Notes: a model not told the origin generated them from the sequence alone. Counted from the first letter of the stretch, positions 1 to 8,709 are shown. The stretch is DNA of 64,000 bases from Planktothricoides raciborskii GIHE-MW2 (GCF_040564635.1 NZ_CP159837.1:5133001-5197000), one strand, 5' to 3'. Made by a program: numbers and translations.

Positions 1-2
1 GC

Positions 3-779
3 CTGGAAAGTTGCCCGACCCTTGCCCAATTGCCAAATAATTTAACCGAAATTTTTACCGAGGGGGATAATCAAACTTCACCGCTACCCCTGATGAACCT
101 GATGAAATATTTACAAAATCATCGCTGTTTAATTATTTTAGATGATATCCATTACCTGTTTATGCGGGGAGAATTGGCCGGTCAGTATCAACCAAACTAT
201 GAGGATTATCGCAGTTTCTTTAAACAAATTAAAGAGCGATCGCATCAAAGTTGTTTTCTGCTAATTGGTTGGGAATACCCGCGAGAAATTGCTCAAATTA
301 AACACCCAAATACCCCTAACCCCCGTCTTCACGGGGGCAGGCTTAATCTTGCAGGGTTAGACACTGCATCCGCTCACCAAATTATCGCCGAACAAGGATT
401 AGAACCCGAAGCAAACGGCTCCCGATTCATTGACTATTATCAAGGCAACCCGTTATGGTTAAAAACTGTGGCGAATTTTATGGTTGAATTAGGCTTAACT
501 GTGACTGAGGTGTTACAAAATCAGCCTTTATTATTTCCCCAAGATTTGAAAGATATTTTACAGCAACCGTTGGCTTACCTATCGGAACCAGAAAAGCAAC
601 TTTTATCCCTATTAGCTAAAAAAGATGAGGCGATCACCCTGGTCAAACTATTAGAAATTGCCCCGATGCCATCTTCCGATTTACTGGATATCCTACAATC
701 TCTTTGCCGTCGTTCTTGGGTGGAAAAAACCGATCATCTTTATCGGATGTCACCTGTATTGAGACAGTACCTAGGATGA
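3..779 (+). CDS. STAND/NB-ARC-type ATPase, C-terminal part (runs off the left edge)
   Basis: The frame is open from base 3 without a start, so this is the C-terminal part of a longer protein; a TTG at 30 is only an internal Leu codon. Visible are a Walker B-like strand (LIILDDIHYLF), a sensor-like strand (FLLIGWEYPREI), and a GLPL-type motif (YQGNPLWLK) followed by a winged-helix-like tail (LSEPEKQLLSLLAKKDEA). This order is that of the NB-ARC nucleotide switch of STAND signalling ATPases, common in filamentous cyanobacteria. The Walker A and the effector domain lie outside the window. No WD40 or TPR sensor follows, so the protein ends soon after the switch. A small GC-rich hairpin repeat is built into the reading frame near 320-340. 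Specific partner unknown. Confidence 0.7.
   Translation: MESCPTLAQLPNNLTEIFTEGDNQTSPLPLMNLMKYLQNHRCLIILDDIHYLFMRGELAGQYQPNYEDYRSFFKQIKERSHQSCFLLIGWEYPREIAQIKHPNTPNPRLHGGRLNLAGLDTASAHQIIAEQGLEPEANGSRFIDYYQGNPLWLKTVANFMVELGLTVTEVLQNQPLLFPQDLKDILQQPLAYLSEPEKQLLSLLAKKDEAITLVKLLEIAPMPSSDLLDILQSLCRRSWVEKTDHLYRMSPVLRQYLG
320..340. repeat. Short GC-rich hairpin repeat inside a coding region
   Basis: Arms CCCCCGT and ACGGGGG with a CTTC loop, followed by CAGGC. The same design (C5-G arms, four-base loop, CAGG flank) recurs between genes at 35530-35550 and 48026-48047, so it appears to be a dispersed element that here is read in frame. Confidence 0.6.
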
Positions 780-829
780 TCGCTTCTACCCAGAAACCGG
801 ATTTATTGCCTAAATCTCTGTCACCCAAC

Positions 830-866
830 CTAGAAACCGGGTTTCTTAAAGAAACCCGGTTTCTAG
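830..866. terminator. Perfect hairpin between convergent genes, bidirectional terminator candidate
   Basis: Arms CTAGAAACCGGGTTTCTT (830-847) and its exact complement (849-866) around a single base, followed by CCCGGTTTTTAT. It sits between the ATPase stop (779) and the stop of the opposing glycosyltransferase gene (892). The AAACCCGGTTT core recurs at three other gene ends in this window. Confidence 0.65.
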
Positions 867-891
867 CCCGGTTTTTATATTTGACTATCTA

Positions 892-2493
892 CTAATTAAT
901 TTGCCATAATTGCGCTCGTTTTTGCTCAAATACCCGATTGAGAGTTACATTTTTTTCGCTTTGCAAGTGATTTATTAAAGCATCAGAAGCCGCAAACACA
1001 AATACGGTCTGCTTCAGGGACTGCACCGCTAAATTTGACCAATCTCCCTCGGATACTAATTGCAGTGTTACCTCTGGATTCAACAGATAACTCAACGAAA
1101 GAATATTCGTTTCCGAAGTATCGCTAATCACCAGGGGATGACTCCCTTGATTAATCACCTCAGCTATTCTTGGATAATATTTAGTTTCTGCCAGATTTTT
1201 ATTCCACCAAGACTCAGCCTGAGAACTCACACTATTAGAAATAACTCCAGCGGAAATCAGTAAAACTGCTACAAACTGCCAGACTCTTTGCTGCCAAACT
1301 TTGGTAAATTGAGTCAGTTTAACCGCAAACAGATAAGCCATTGATAATTCCAGGGCTAAAGCACACGGAATTAAATAGCGAGTTCTGACCGATCGCTGTC
1401 CTCCGGTGATTAAATCTGGCAGTCCCAAAGTTAACGCGGTGATGCCAAATAAGGTAAAAACAAACCACCAAACTCGTTTGGTTGTCTGGCGATAAATAAA
1501 ATAGAAAGAATAAGCCCCTAATAAGACTAAGATAATATTAGTTGTTCCCAAGTCCGCATCGTGAAAAAACCGATTTACGCTGCGAAACCACTTGCCCATT
1601 AACTCTTCAACGGGGATTTCACGGCCTAATGCTGTGGTAATACTGTCGAAATAGTGGGAGTTATTTTTATATTGGATAAATACCCAAATCCAAGGGGCAA
1701 CAACCAAAAGTGCCGCCGCAGAAGCTACCAAATAATCTCGGACTATTTTATTTAGTTTTATCCCTTCGATCCCTAGGAGATAAATCCCATGCCCCAGGGC
1801 AATTAAGGCAAAAAATAAATGAGTATAACAGCCCAAAACTAGGGTTATTCCATAAATTGTCCAACTGCCAATACTTTTTTGGCGCATTGCCCGCAATAAA
1901 GCAGCACTAGAGAGTAAAATTATCACAATCCAGAGACTATATTGCCTTGCTTCTTGAGCATAAAGCACGTGAATTGGGGATACGGCAATGAGTGCGATGG
2001 CGAAGCCTCCCGGTGAGGGAATCGCCCCCCAAGAAACTAACGGTGCTGCAAATAATTCTTGACATAGCCAATACATTGCTGGAAATCCCAATAAACTGAT
2101 GAATGCAGGCAAACTCCGCATAGATGTTACGGAACCGCCAAACATTTGCGCCCAAAATCTGGCCATCAGATAATAGAGTGGTGGATGTTCCGCTTTATCC
2201 ATTAAAACTTGTAGGGTATCCCCTAACGTTTTGCTCTGGTTGGGTGACTGATAACGTTCTCTTAACTGACCAACAGTGATGGGGTGACTATTGTAAACTT
2301 CTTGGACAAATTCTATTTTAGAATAGCCAGAAATTCTCAATGAGGTGGCGGCTTCATCTTGCCAATAGACTTTGCGATCTAGATTCACAAAGCGAAAAAA
2401 TATCCCTAGGATTAAGACGATCGCCAAGAATAGCTTAAACCCCTGATGGGGCGATCGCTTTGGGAGTAACTCTGGTAGTAATTTATTTCCCAT
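892..2493 (-). CDS. Multi-pass membrane glycosyltransferase, GT-C fold (GT39/ArnT-like)
   Basis: 533 residues with about ten hydrophobic segments. The first lies near residues 17-35 and is followed by VYWQDEAATSL, the acidic motif in the first periplasmic loop of GT-C enzymes, and later HPPLYYLMARFW, typical of the GT39 family (RgtA/B/C/D-like). Such enzymes move a sugar from a polyprenyl-phosphate donor to a lipid or protein outside the membrane; the acceptor cannot be told here. ATG start at 2493. It converges on the ATPase fragment across a perfect hairpin, and upstream is a long noncoding gap, so it looks monocistronic. Confidence 0.8.
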   Translation of the reverse strand: MGNKLLPELLPKRSPHQGFKLFLAIVLILGIFFRFVNLDRKVYWQDEAATSLRISGYSKIEFVQEVYNSHPITVGQLRERYQSPNQSKTLGDTLQVLMDKAEHPPLYYLMARFWAQMFGGSVTSMRSLPAFISLLGFPAMYWLCQELFAAPLVSWGAIPSPGGFAIALIAVSPIHVLYAQEARQYSLWIVIILLSSAALLRAMRQKSIGSWTIYGITLVLGCYTHLFFALIALGHGIYLLGIEGIKLNKIVRDYLVASAAALLVVAPWIWVFIQYKNNSHYFDSITTALGREIPVEELMGKWFRSVNRFFHDADLGTTNIILVLLGAYSFYFIYRQTTKRVWWFVFTLFGITALTLGLPDLITGGQRSVRTRYLIPCALALELSMAYLFAVKLTQFTKVWQQRVWQFVAVLLISAGVISNSVSSQAESWWNKNLAETKYYPRIAEVINQGSHPLVISDTSETNILSLSYLLNPEVTLQLVSEGDWSNLAVQSLKQTVFVFAASDALINHLQSEKNVTLNRVFEQKRAQLWQIN

Positions 2494-2952
2494 ACCTGTT
2501 GACTTTTGCCCGTGTCCTTTGTGCTTGGATGAGTTTTAATTTAAATCAATCATCAATCAATACACCACAAAGACACAAAGAACACAAAGGAGACAAAAAA
2601 CAGGTGGTTGTTAAATGCCCACGGGTTTTAACCGGGGGCGATCACTTTTTTGATTTTTTCACCCTTGTGTAAAGTTTTGTGAAATCACCTGGGGGGAATT
2701 TCTGGTAAAAATACTTATGAAATCCCGGAAAAATTCGCCCAGATTTTCGCCCAGATTGATTTCAAAATACTCCCCAGGGAGTGCGAAGAGAGTGCGATCG
2801 CTCTCTTGTTTTCCTCTATAACCGGCGATCCCCTCCAGGATAGAGAAGCCGCTGTAACCGTGAAACCGCAAGGATTTGAAAGCAGCATCTAGCAGCAATT
2901 TTAGTTGATTTTTTAGTCAATTTTTTAGCGTTCATCGGATAAATTGTAAACA
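2494..2952. other. Intergenic, no convincing gene
   Basis: Contains a short ACACAAAG-type direct repeat near 2569-2592 and otherwise ordinary sequence. A minus-strand frame at 2659-2898 exists but has no recognisable domain or ribosome binding site, so it is not called. Confidence 0.5.
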
Positions 2953-3246
2953 TTTGTATCATTTACTTGCACTGAGAAAAAGTTGTGATAGATTGATAAC
3001 AGAAGCAAGAAAGCTTCCCTGGCAGATCAAACAGTTACGTTCACTTACTAAAAAAAGAGGTTCATTCTGTTTAATCAAACATCTGTCTCGTTTAACAACA
3101 ATAGCACCCTGACCGAGGGCTGATACTTCCTAAAGTGATTAATCGGCAGCAAATTCATTCAAGATCCTTGATTGAAAATCTGCGAATAAATTATAGCAAT
3201 TACAGGAAGTCACTCAGTTTTTATGGCCTGGGTGCTATTGTCTTTT
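2953..3246 (+). ncRNA. Candidate structured noncoding RNA, copy 1 of a duplicated unit
   Basis: A promoter-like pair TTGCAC (2967) and TAGATT with a 16-base spacer precedes GAAGC/GCTTC and CAGAT-AAACAG / CTGTTT-ATCTG hairpins. A long rod follows: CAATAGCACCC (3099) pairs exactly with GGGTGCTATTG (3230-3240). Inside it CTGA-T-ACTTCCT pairs with AGGAAGT-CAC-TCAG, and a nested hairpin GCAG...TTCA-T-TCAAG / CTTGA-T-TGAA...CTGC caps it. The unit ends in TCTTTT. Copy 2 differs at only about seven places, and the change in the apical hairpin falls in its loop. There is no ORF. The family was not recognised. Omega-RNA/HEARO-like or retron-like RNA are untested ideas, and no IscB, TnpB or reverse transcriptase lies in the window. 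Confidence 0.55.
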
Positions 3247-3314
3247 AGGGTTATTTTCAGGTTTTTTTAAAGAAAATCTTCAAGAGAATCAAGCAAACAA
3301 GTAAAATATAAAGT

Positions 3315-3608
3315 TTTGTATCATTTACTTGCATTAAGAAAAAGTTGTGATAGATTAATAACAGAAGCAAGAAAGCTTCCCTGGCAGATCAAACAGTTAC
3401 GTTCACTTACTAAAAAAAGAGGTTCATTCTGTTTAATCAAACATCTGTCTCGTTTAACAACAATAGCACCCTGACCGAGGGCTGATACTTCCTAAAGTGA
3501 TTAATCGGCAGCAAATTCATTCAAGTTTCTTGATTGAAAATCTGCGAATAAATTATAGCAATTACAGGAAGTCACTCAGTTGTTATGGCCTGGGTGCTCT
3601 TGTTTTGT
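3315..3608 (+). ncRNA. Candidate structured noncoding RNA, copy 2
   Basis: The same unit displaced by exactly 362 bases with no indels. The promoter-like pair, all hairpins and the ACTTCCT/AGGAAGT pairing are kept. The apical loop is TTT instead of ATC between unchanged TCAAG and CTTGA arms. The closing stem has one mismatch (GGGTGCTCTTG), so copy 1 has the better closing helix. The ~70 bases between the copies are unrelated, so this is a spaced direct duplication or two insertions of one small element. Confidence 0.55.
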
Positions 3609-3683
3609 GAGCAAAAATTAAACACCACAAATAATTACAGCGGTTTTCAGATTACTAAACCGCGAGCAGGCCTGTGCAATATT

Positions 3684-3828
3684 GTAGGGGCGAATGCGCT
3701 CGTCGCCCCTGCTGCCGGAATTCTTTGCCCCTACAACAATTTGTGGTTTACTCCACAGAAAAGCGCTGTAACGCGCAAATCCTTAAAGCACAAATAAAGC
3801 ACAAATAAAGCACAAATAAAGCACAAAT
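3684..3828. repeat. GTAGGGGC-type inverted repeat and 11-mer tandem repeat
   Basis: TTGTAGGGGC near 3689 is complementary to GCCCCTACAA near 3728, a looser member of the GTAGGGG hairpin family seen at 16389, 23190 and 41206. Downstream at 3784-3828 the 11-mer TAAAGCACAAA is repeated four times just before the end of the next gene on the other strand. Confidence 0.7.
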
Positions 3829-3898
3829 AATGAAAGCGCCGGCCAGTTTTTTAACACCTAACCCGCGCTCTTAACTTTTACGGTTGGCATGGGATAAT

Positions 3899-5437
3899 TT
3901 AGGCTTGCAAGGCTGGGATTAGGTACTGAGTCAAGGTAAACGCATCAACACCGAGTTCAGTTCTTTCTTTAGCCGCTAAAATTCCCGCTTGTGCGTGCCA
4001 CCAGACAGCAGTTTGAACTTGAGCGATTAGATTTTCCGGGTTGACTTGAGCGATCAGTCCGCCCATTAATCCGGTGAGGACATCACCACTGCCTCCTCTG
4101 GCAAGGGCTGGGGTACTGTCGGGGTTGATGTAGATGTTGCCATCCGGTTCCGCGATCGCCACTCTAGCGCCTTTCAACACCACGATCGCGCCACTCTGTT
4201 GGGCGGCGCTTTGGCCGGCGGCAATTCGATTGGATAAATCCATGATTAAATCAGGAAATAGACGCAGGAACTCGCCAGGATGAGGGGTCAAAATTGTCGG
4301 CGCCGATCGTTGGGGTAAGATTTGCCGAGGATCGATCTGGGCAAGAATATTTAACGCATCCGCATCGAGCAGCAAAGGCCGATCGCTGTCTAATATCTGT
4401 TTGACCAATAGCATGGGCTGCATGGTTAATCCCGGCCCACAGGCGATCGCCTGATAAGCACTGAAGTCTATCTCTGGGGGCAAATGGGCGATCGCGCCAC
4501 TCTCGGTTTCGGGACAATCAATCACCAACGCTTCTGGCAGATGACGATTTAACAGCAGCTTGAGGGATTGGGGCACCACCATCGAAAGCATCCCCACCCC
4601 ACTACCGCGAGCCCCCAGACCGGCCAAAATCGCTGCCCCCGTGTACTGCCGCGAACCACAAATTAACAACAAATGACCCAGCTTATACTTATGAACTGCT
4701 GGCGGACGGGGTAGGGGTAAACCGGATTTTGCTTGCTCGGTGACGATCCGGTGGACTTTTGAGAAATTGCCCAACACCGCTTCAATATCAGCCAAAGGCA
4801 AATCAAAATCAACTAACTCCACCTGACCGAGATACTCTAAGGCTTGGTCTTGGAGAAAAGCGAGTTTCCATAAACCTAGGCAAAAAGTGTGGGTAGCAGA
4901 AATGGCGGTGCCTAACACTGCCCCAGTATCCGTATGTAACCCGGAGGGAATATCAATACTGAGAATCGGTTTGCCCCAGGTATTCACAAGGGCGATCGCT
5001 GTGGCTACGGGGTCTTTAATTGCCCGTTCCAAACCAAACCCAAACAAGCCATCCACAAATAAAGCACAATTTTGGAGAAAGTCAATTTCTTGATAAATAG
5101 GTATGCCCAAACTCGCCGCATAATTTGCATGATGCTGGGTTAACTCCTTCAGCTTGGTAAACGGGCAATAAATGATGACTTCATAGCCCCGAAAATGTAA
5201 CTCCCGTGCCACCACCAGGGCATCTCCGCCATTATGTCCCGGCCCGACTAATACCCCAACGGATAAAGTGTTGGCGGACTTAGGCAGGGGGTAAAGGGCT
5301 TGAATCCGACGAGCGACTAAGGTTGCCACTTTTTCCATTAATGCGGCCACGGGCATTCCCGCATCAAATACCCGGTTTTCAATCGCCCGCATCTGTTCGG
5401 CAGTGACGATAAATTGTTCAATTTCTGGTCGATTCAT
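3899..5437 (-). CDS. nnr: Bifunctional NAD(P)H-hydrate epimerase / ADP-dependent NAD(P)H-hydrate dehydratase
   Basis: 512 residues in the fused order usual for bacteria. The N-terminal YjeF_N epimerase (about 15-225) has GPGHNGGDALVVAR and SIDIPSGLHTDTG. The C-terminal ribokinase-like dehydratase (about 245-510) has GPGLTMQ, LTPHPGEFLRL and GGSGDVLTG, the last binding ADP. Together they repair damaged NADHX and NADPHX, the epimerase interconverting R and S forms and the dehydratase restoring NAD(P)H. Cytosolic housekeeping enzyme. ATG start at 5437. The promoter region is embedded in a repeat-rich gap shared with the SPOR gene upstream on the same strand. All landmark motifs are intact. Confidence 0.93.
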   Translation of the reverse strand: MNRPEIEQFIVTAEQMRAIENRVFDAGMPVAALMEKVATLVARRIQALYPLPKSANTLSVGVLVGPGHNGGDALVVARELHFRGYEVIIYCPFTKLKELTQHHANYAASLGIPIYQEIDFLQNCALFVDGLFGFGLERAIKDPVATAIALVNTWGKPILSIDIPSGLHTDTGAVLGTAISATHTFCLGLWKLAFLQDQALEYLGQVELVDFDLPLADIEAVLGNFSKVHRIVTEQAKSGLPLPRPPAVHKYKLGHLLLICGSRQYTGAAILAGLGARGSGVGMLSMVVPQSLKLLLNRHLPEALVIDCPETESGAIAHLPPEIDFSAYQAIACGPGLTMQPMLLVKQILDSDRPLLLDADALNILAQIDPRQILPQRSAPTILTPHPGEFLRLFPDLIMDLSNRIAAGQSAAQQSGAIVVLKGARVAIAEPDGNIYINPDSTPALARGGSGDVLTGLMGGLIAQVNPENLIAQVQTAVWWHAQAGILAAKERTELGVDAFTLTQYLIPALQA

Positions 5438-5446
5438 AATTTTTTG

Positions 5447-5570
5447 CTGATGGTTGATGGTTGATGGTTGATGGTTGTTAGTTATTGGTTGTTAGTTGTT
5501 GGTTGATGGTTGATGGTTGATGAACAAACAACAAACAACCAACAACCAACAACAAACCACCAATAACAAG
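5447..5570. repeat. TTGATGG/GTTGTTGG repeat with complementary arm
   Basis: Tandem 7-mers (TTGATGG and variants) are followed by AACAAACAACCAACAAC-type sequence that is broadly complementary, so the block can fold on itself. Similar TTGGTT-rich material lies at 6419-6450, 16250-16300 and 44219-44275. It separates nnr from the SPOR gene. Confidence 0.7.
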
Positions 5571-6389
5571 TTAATTTTGAAAATGAATTCGGGCATCAAG
5601 GCCAAACTTTTGTAAATAACCACTTTCTTGTTCGGCGGTGGTGCGATCGCGAAAAGGCCCGATCGCAATATGAGGGCCAAACGGTTCTTCTCTGGTGAAA
5701 ATTTCTGCACCAGAAATTCCCGCATCCACGGCGGTTTGGATCATCCTGGGTAAATCTTGGCGGTTGCCCGGAACGATCAGAAAGTACGCTCTGGCTAGTT
5801 GGCTGCCCCCACCGGGAGGGGGTGCCGGAAGGATGGAGAGTGAAGTCCCAATCGGGGGCATAGCCTGAGAATTATTCACCGGAGGAAGATTATAGCCAGA
5901 AGCTAGGGGAGGGTTACTCCAAGCTGGGGTGACATTGGTTGCCGGTTGCGGTTGCTCAATGGAGGCGATCGCGGCTCGAATGCCGCCTAATTCTAATTCT
6001 CTGGCCAATCGTTGAGCATTATTGCGATTAGCAAAAACCCCGATCTGAATCACCGTTCGTCCTTTGTACTGACTCAAAAATGCCTCTGGTTCATATAACC
6101 GGACTTGGGCAAGGGTCCGGGGATTTTGTCCGGGAATATAGACCAAATAGCGTTTACTGTCCAAATTCCGCGAATTATCCCGAAAATCTGGGTTAGTAAA
6201 ATTCGGATTAACTTGAAAACTCCGGTCTTGTGGCAAAACCACCGATGGCAAAGCATAAGGATCGGGAGGCATTCCTTGATTGCCAAAAGGCAACGGGGGT
6301 AAAGGTTCCCCTTGAGCAATTTTTCCCCCTGCGGTTGAGAGTTGAAGGGCGATCGCCCCAATTAGCAGATAAATTTTTTTCATGTTCAT
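5571..6389 (-). CDS. Secreted SPOR-like domain protein
   Basis: 272 residues with an N-terminal signal-like stretch (MNMKKIYLLIGAIALQLSTA). A first SPOR-like unit (GRTVIQIGVFANRNNAQRLA, near residue 115) and a second near the C-terminus (ARAYFLIVPGNR ... FGPHIAIGPFRDR) flank a Pro-rich linker. SPOR domains bind denuded septal peptidoglycan, so a cell-wall or septum-associated role outside the membrane is likely, though this pair is divergent. Either Met1 or Met3 could be the start, the two ATGs lying six bases apart. It is upstream of nnr on the same strand, separated by repeats, so co-transcription is uncertain. Confidence 0.75.
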   Translation of the reverse strand: MNMKKIYLLIGAIALQLSTAGGKIAQGEPLPPLPFGNQGMPPDPYALPSVVLPQDRSFQVNPNFTNPDFRDNSRNLDSKRYLVYIPGQNPRTLAQVRLYEPEAFLSQYKGRTVIQIGVFANRNNAQRLARELELGGIRAAIASIEQPQPATNVTPAWSNPPLASGYNLPPVNNSQAMPPIGTSLSILPAPPPGGGSQLARAYFLIVPGNRQDLPRMIQTAVDAGISGAEIFTREEPFGPHIAIGPFRDRTTAEQESGYLQKFGLDARIHFQN

Positions 6390-6599
6390 ATCCAGTATTT
6401 CTCTATTTTTAGTTCTTAGTGGTTATTTGTTGTTGGTTGTTTGTTATTTGTTATTCCTTATTAGGTAGGATATCTATTAGAGTTTTTTGCAAGTCTTAAT
6501 ATATATAGGTTATAGGCTGTTTTTAGCCCCTTTAACGCCACCTTCATAGCCACCTGGAGTATTATCAGAGTCAGATCCACTGTTCTCTAATAAATATAT
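6390..6599. other. Intergenic, left edge of the integrated element
   Basis: AT-rich, with TTGTTGGTTG-type repeat at 6428-6455 and no tRNA-like 3' end that could serve as an attachment site. GCCACCT occurs here (near 6541 and 6552) and as a tandem GCCACCTATCCC at 13632-13662 at the far end of the element; this is too short to claim as att. Confidence 0.4.
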
Positions 6600-7883
6600 A
6601 TGATTCCCAAAATCACCCCTAAGCCCAAAAAATCTGGGTCAATATTTATCCGATTTAGACTGACTCAAAACGGTAAGCAGAAAAATTATGAAATGACTTT
6701 GCCACTTAAATGGGATGATTGACGGGACCGCCGTAAGGCTGAAAAAATTGCAGATATCATTAAACAAGATATCAAACATGATTTTGTAGGATTACAACCA
6801 CCGGCATTTGACCCAACACTGCAAAAGTATCGCCCTGGATTAAAAATTGCGGTGGCGCCAAAAATCCCATCATTGCTAGATGTTTGGATTAAGTTTGTTG
6901 ATTTCAAAACTCAGCAAGGGAAAGTCGAAGAAACAACATTGACAAAAGCTTATCCCCTTGTCACAAAAATCCTTACAAAAGTTGACCCAGAGTTACTTAA
7001 GCCTAGTAACTATAAACAACTTTTGAGTTTTTTAACCAAACGTTACAAACCAAGCACCTTGGTTTCTTACTACACAAAGATATCTGCTTGCGCTAATTGG
7101 GCCTTAAAACAAGACATCTGGGAAAAAAATCCTTATAGCCGTGATTTAGCCATTTTAAAGAGTCAGTGTGAAAATCCTGATAAATCTGGTAAGGCTTATT
7201 CTGACTCTGAAGCTACTGTAATTCTCAACGCGATCGCCACTGACCGATTGACCCCACCCCGTGCCTGGACCAAACATTCTTACTATGCTCAGTTTTTACA
7301 ATTCATGTTTCTGACCGGGGTCCGACCGCAATTAGCGATCGCTCTGGAGTGGGAACAAATTGTGTGGGAACGGGACCGGCCTATCAAGATTTACTTTGAC
7401 CGTGCCTACACATCTGGGATTCTTAAACCGAGTAAGGGCGATCGCAATGGCAAAAACACCCCACGGGTTTTTCCGGTTAACTCTGAACTCGCAGATTTAA
7501 TCATGGCAATTCCCAAAAAAGAGACGATTCACCGTGAACCAAGAATTTCCCGTCATTTAAAGACTATCGATCGCCCTCATTGCCCCGATCTGGTTTTTCC
7601 GTCACCCCGTCGTTGGTATATTGCCATTGACCACTTTACTAATCGGATATTTAAGCCGGTCGTTGAGTCACTGGTAAAACTGGGAGAAGTCAGCGAATAC
7701 CTTCCGACATACCATTCCCGTCACACTACCCAGAATCGTTGGCTAGAGTCTGGGATGTCGGAAGAAGCGATCGCCGCGTTACTCGATACATCACCGACAA
7801 GGATCCGCAAGCATTACCGAGATGACCGTCTTGATTACGAAAATTTAGCCCAAAATATCACCTTGCCAGAATTAGGGGATTAA
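6600..7883 (+). pseudogene. Tyrosine recombinase/integrase with an in-frame TGA
   Basis: From ATG 6600 the frame reads MIPKITPKPKKSGSIFIRF, an arm-binding N-terminus, and meets TGA at 6720-6722 after LPLKWDD. It then continues in the same frame (RDRRKAEKIADII) to 7883. The catalytic part after the stop is whole: an SAM-like core-binding domain, Arg I in TGVRPQLAI, box II as YHSRHTTQNRW, and the Tyr nucleophile in RKHYRDD. A GTG at 6852 could start a 343-residue form lacking the N-terminal arm domain. TGG to TGA would explain the stop. It could be a damaged integrase, a shortened one, or a readthrough case. It marks the left end of the element that runs to about 13.7 kb. Confidence 0.8.
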
Positions 7884-7916
7884 GTTTTTGCGGTGAGTTA
7901 AGTCTAGCGAGGTTGA

Positions 7917-7936
7917 GCAGGGGATTAATCCCCTGC
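7917..7936. terminator. 20-base perfect palindrome after the integrase
   Basis: GCAGGGGATTAATCCCCTGC lies 33 bases after the integrase stop. It has no T-run, so it could be a transcription attenuating hairpin or a protein site. Confidence 0.45.
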
Positions 7937-7972
7937 CAGAGATACACGCAATTTGCGGGCAAAATTACAGAG

Positions 7973-8295
7973 TTGTAATGGCACTAGGTGGCTAGATATG
8001 TGCTATGCTGTATGTGCGGAAAACATTGTATTCATTTTCTTTTAGCTTTTAGTTTAACTCTCAAAAAAACTCTGGTAGTAGGTTGACCGGCCATACCAGA
8101 GTTTTTTAGTGAGAAAAGTTGTAATGGCACTAAGTGGACTTGACGTGGCTACTTAGTGCCATTTTGGGTTATTTTGGGTTATTTTGGGTCACGATTTTGA
8201 GGAAAAAACCCGTTTTTTAGGGTTGACTAGGGCTATTTTGGGCTATTTGTGGCTTAACGTGGCTACTTAGTGCCACTTAGTGCCACTAAGTGCCA
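7973..8295. repeat. AGTGCCA/TGGCACT repeat cluster
   Basis: GTTGTAATGGCACTARGTGG occurs at 7973 and 8119, and ACGTGGCTACTTAGTGCCA at 8143 and 8258. The second is followed at once by ACTTAGTGCCACTAAGTGCCA, giving six or more 7-mer boxes in both orientations. Between them are TTTTGGGTTA triplications (8162-8190). The region is noncoding and has the look of an iteron or partition site of the element. Confidence 0.6.
8064..8107. terminator. Strong bidirectional terminator
   Basis: A perfect 14-bp stem AAAAAACTCTGGTA / TACCAGAGTTTTTT with a 16-base loop. The T-run on either strand makes it a rho-independent terminator in both directions. Confidence 0.75.
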
Positions 8296-8361
8296 TGTCA
8301 AGCCATGTTCAGAGAAATTTTTATCATCAATGCACTATGCGGATTCATTCCGGGTTATTCC

Positions 8362-8426
8362 GGTTACCGTAACCAGTCACACCGCCACCGCCACACGGGG
8401 TGACAAGCCTTACATCACCCCGTGGC
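8362..8426. repeat. Palindromes near the element's repeat region
   Basis: GGTTACCGTAACC (8362-8374) and a long hairpin GCCACACGGGGTGA / TCACCCCGTGGC (8390-8426, one bulged base). The ACACGGGGT core recurs at 8531. Downstream, ACACTAGRGATGGGCA is repeated twice near 8561 and 8592. Confidence 0.55.
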
Positions 8427-8682
8427 TATACAAAGCTTGAAACCAGTGCAGCGTCTAAGTTTTAAGCTTATTGAAAATATTGTTAAAAAGCTTGTGATGC
8501 TTGCCAGATAAGGTTTTTGGCTCCCAGCATGACACACGGGGTCACAGCAAAGTTACAAACACACTAGGGATGGGCAGAAGGATTAGTTAAAACACTAGAG
8601 ATGGGCATAATGACATTTTTCCCACATCACACGAGGTAACGCGGCCCCGCTACACGGGCTGCCAGCGGCCTCGGTTCCCAAC

Positions 8683-8709
8683 AAAAAACCTACCCGGTTA
8701 GGGGTAGGT
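8683..8709 (-). terminator. Rho-independent terminator of the XRE gene
   Basis: On the minus strand ACCTACCCC pairs with GGGTAGGT and is followed by TTTTTT. It lies 27 bases after the end of the XRE gene. Confidence 0.75.

Noticed and set aside
2659-2898. Minus-strand 79-codon frame
   Set aside because: No ribosome binding site, no domain, and no continuity with neighbours.
2953-3608. A retron or IscB system
   Set aside because: Only the RNA-like part is seen. No reverse transcriptase, IscB or TnpB is encoded nearby, so the system itself is not claimed.
3585-3797. Plus-strand 70-codon frame after the second RNA copy
   Set aside because: It spans the GTAGGGGC repeat and has no coding character.
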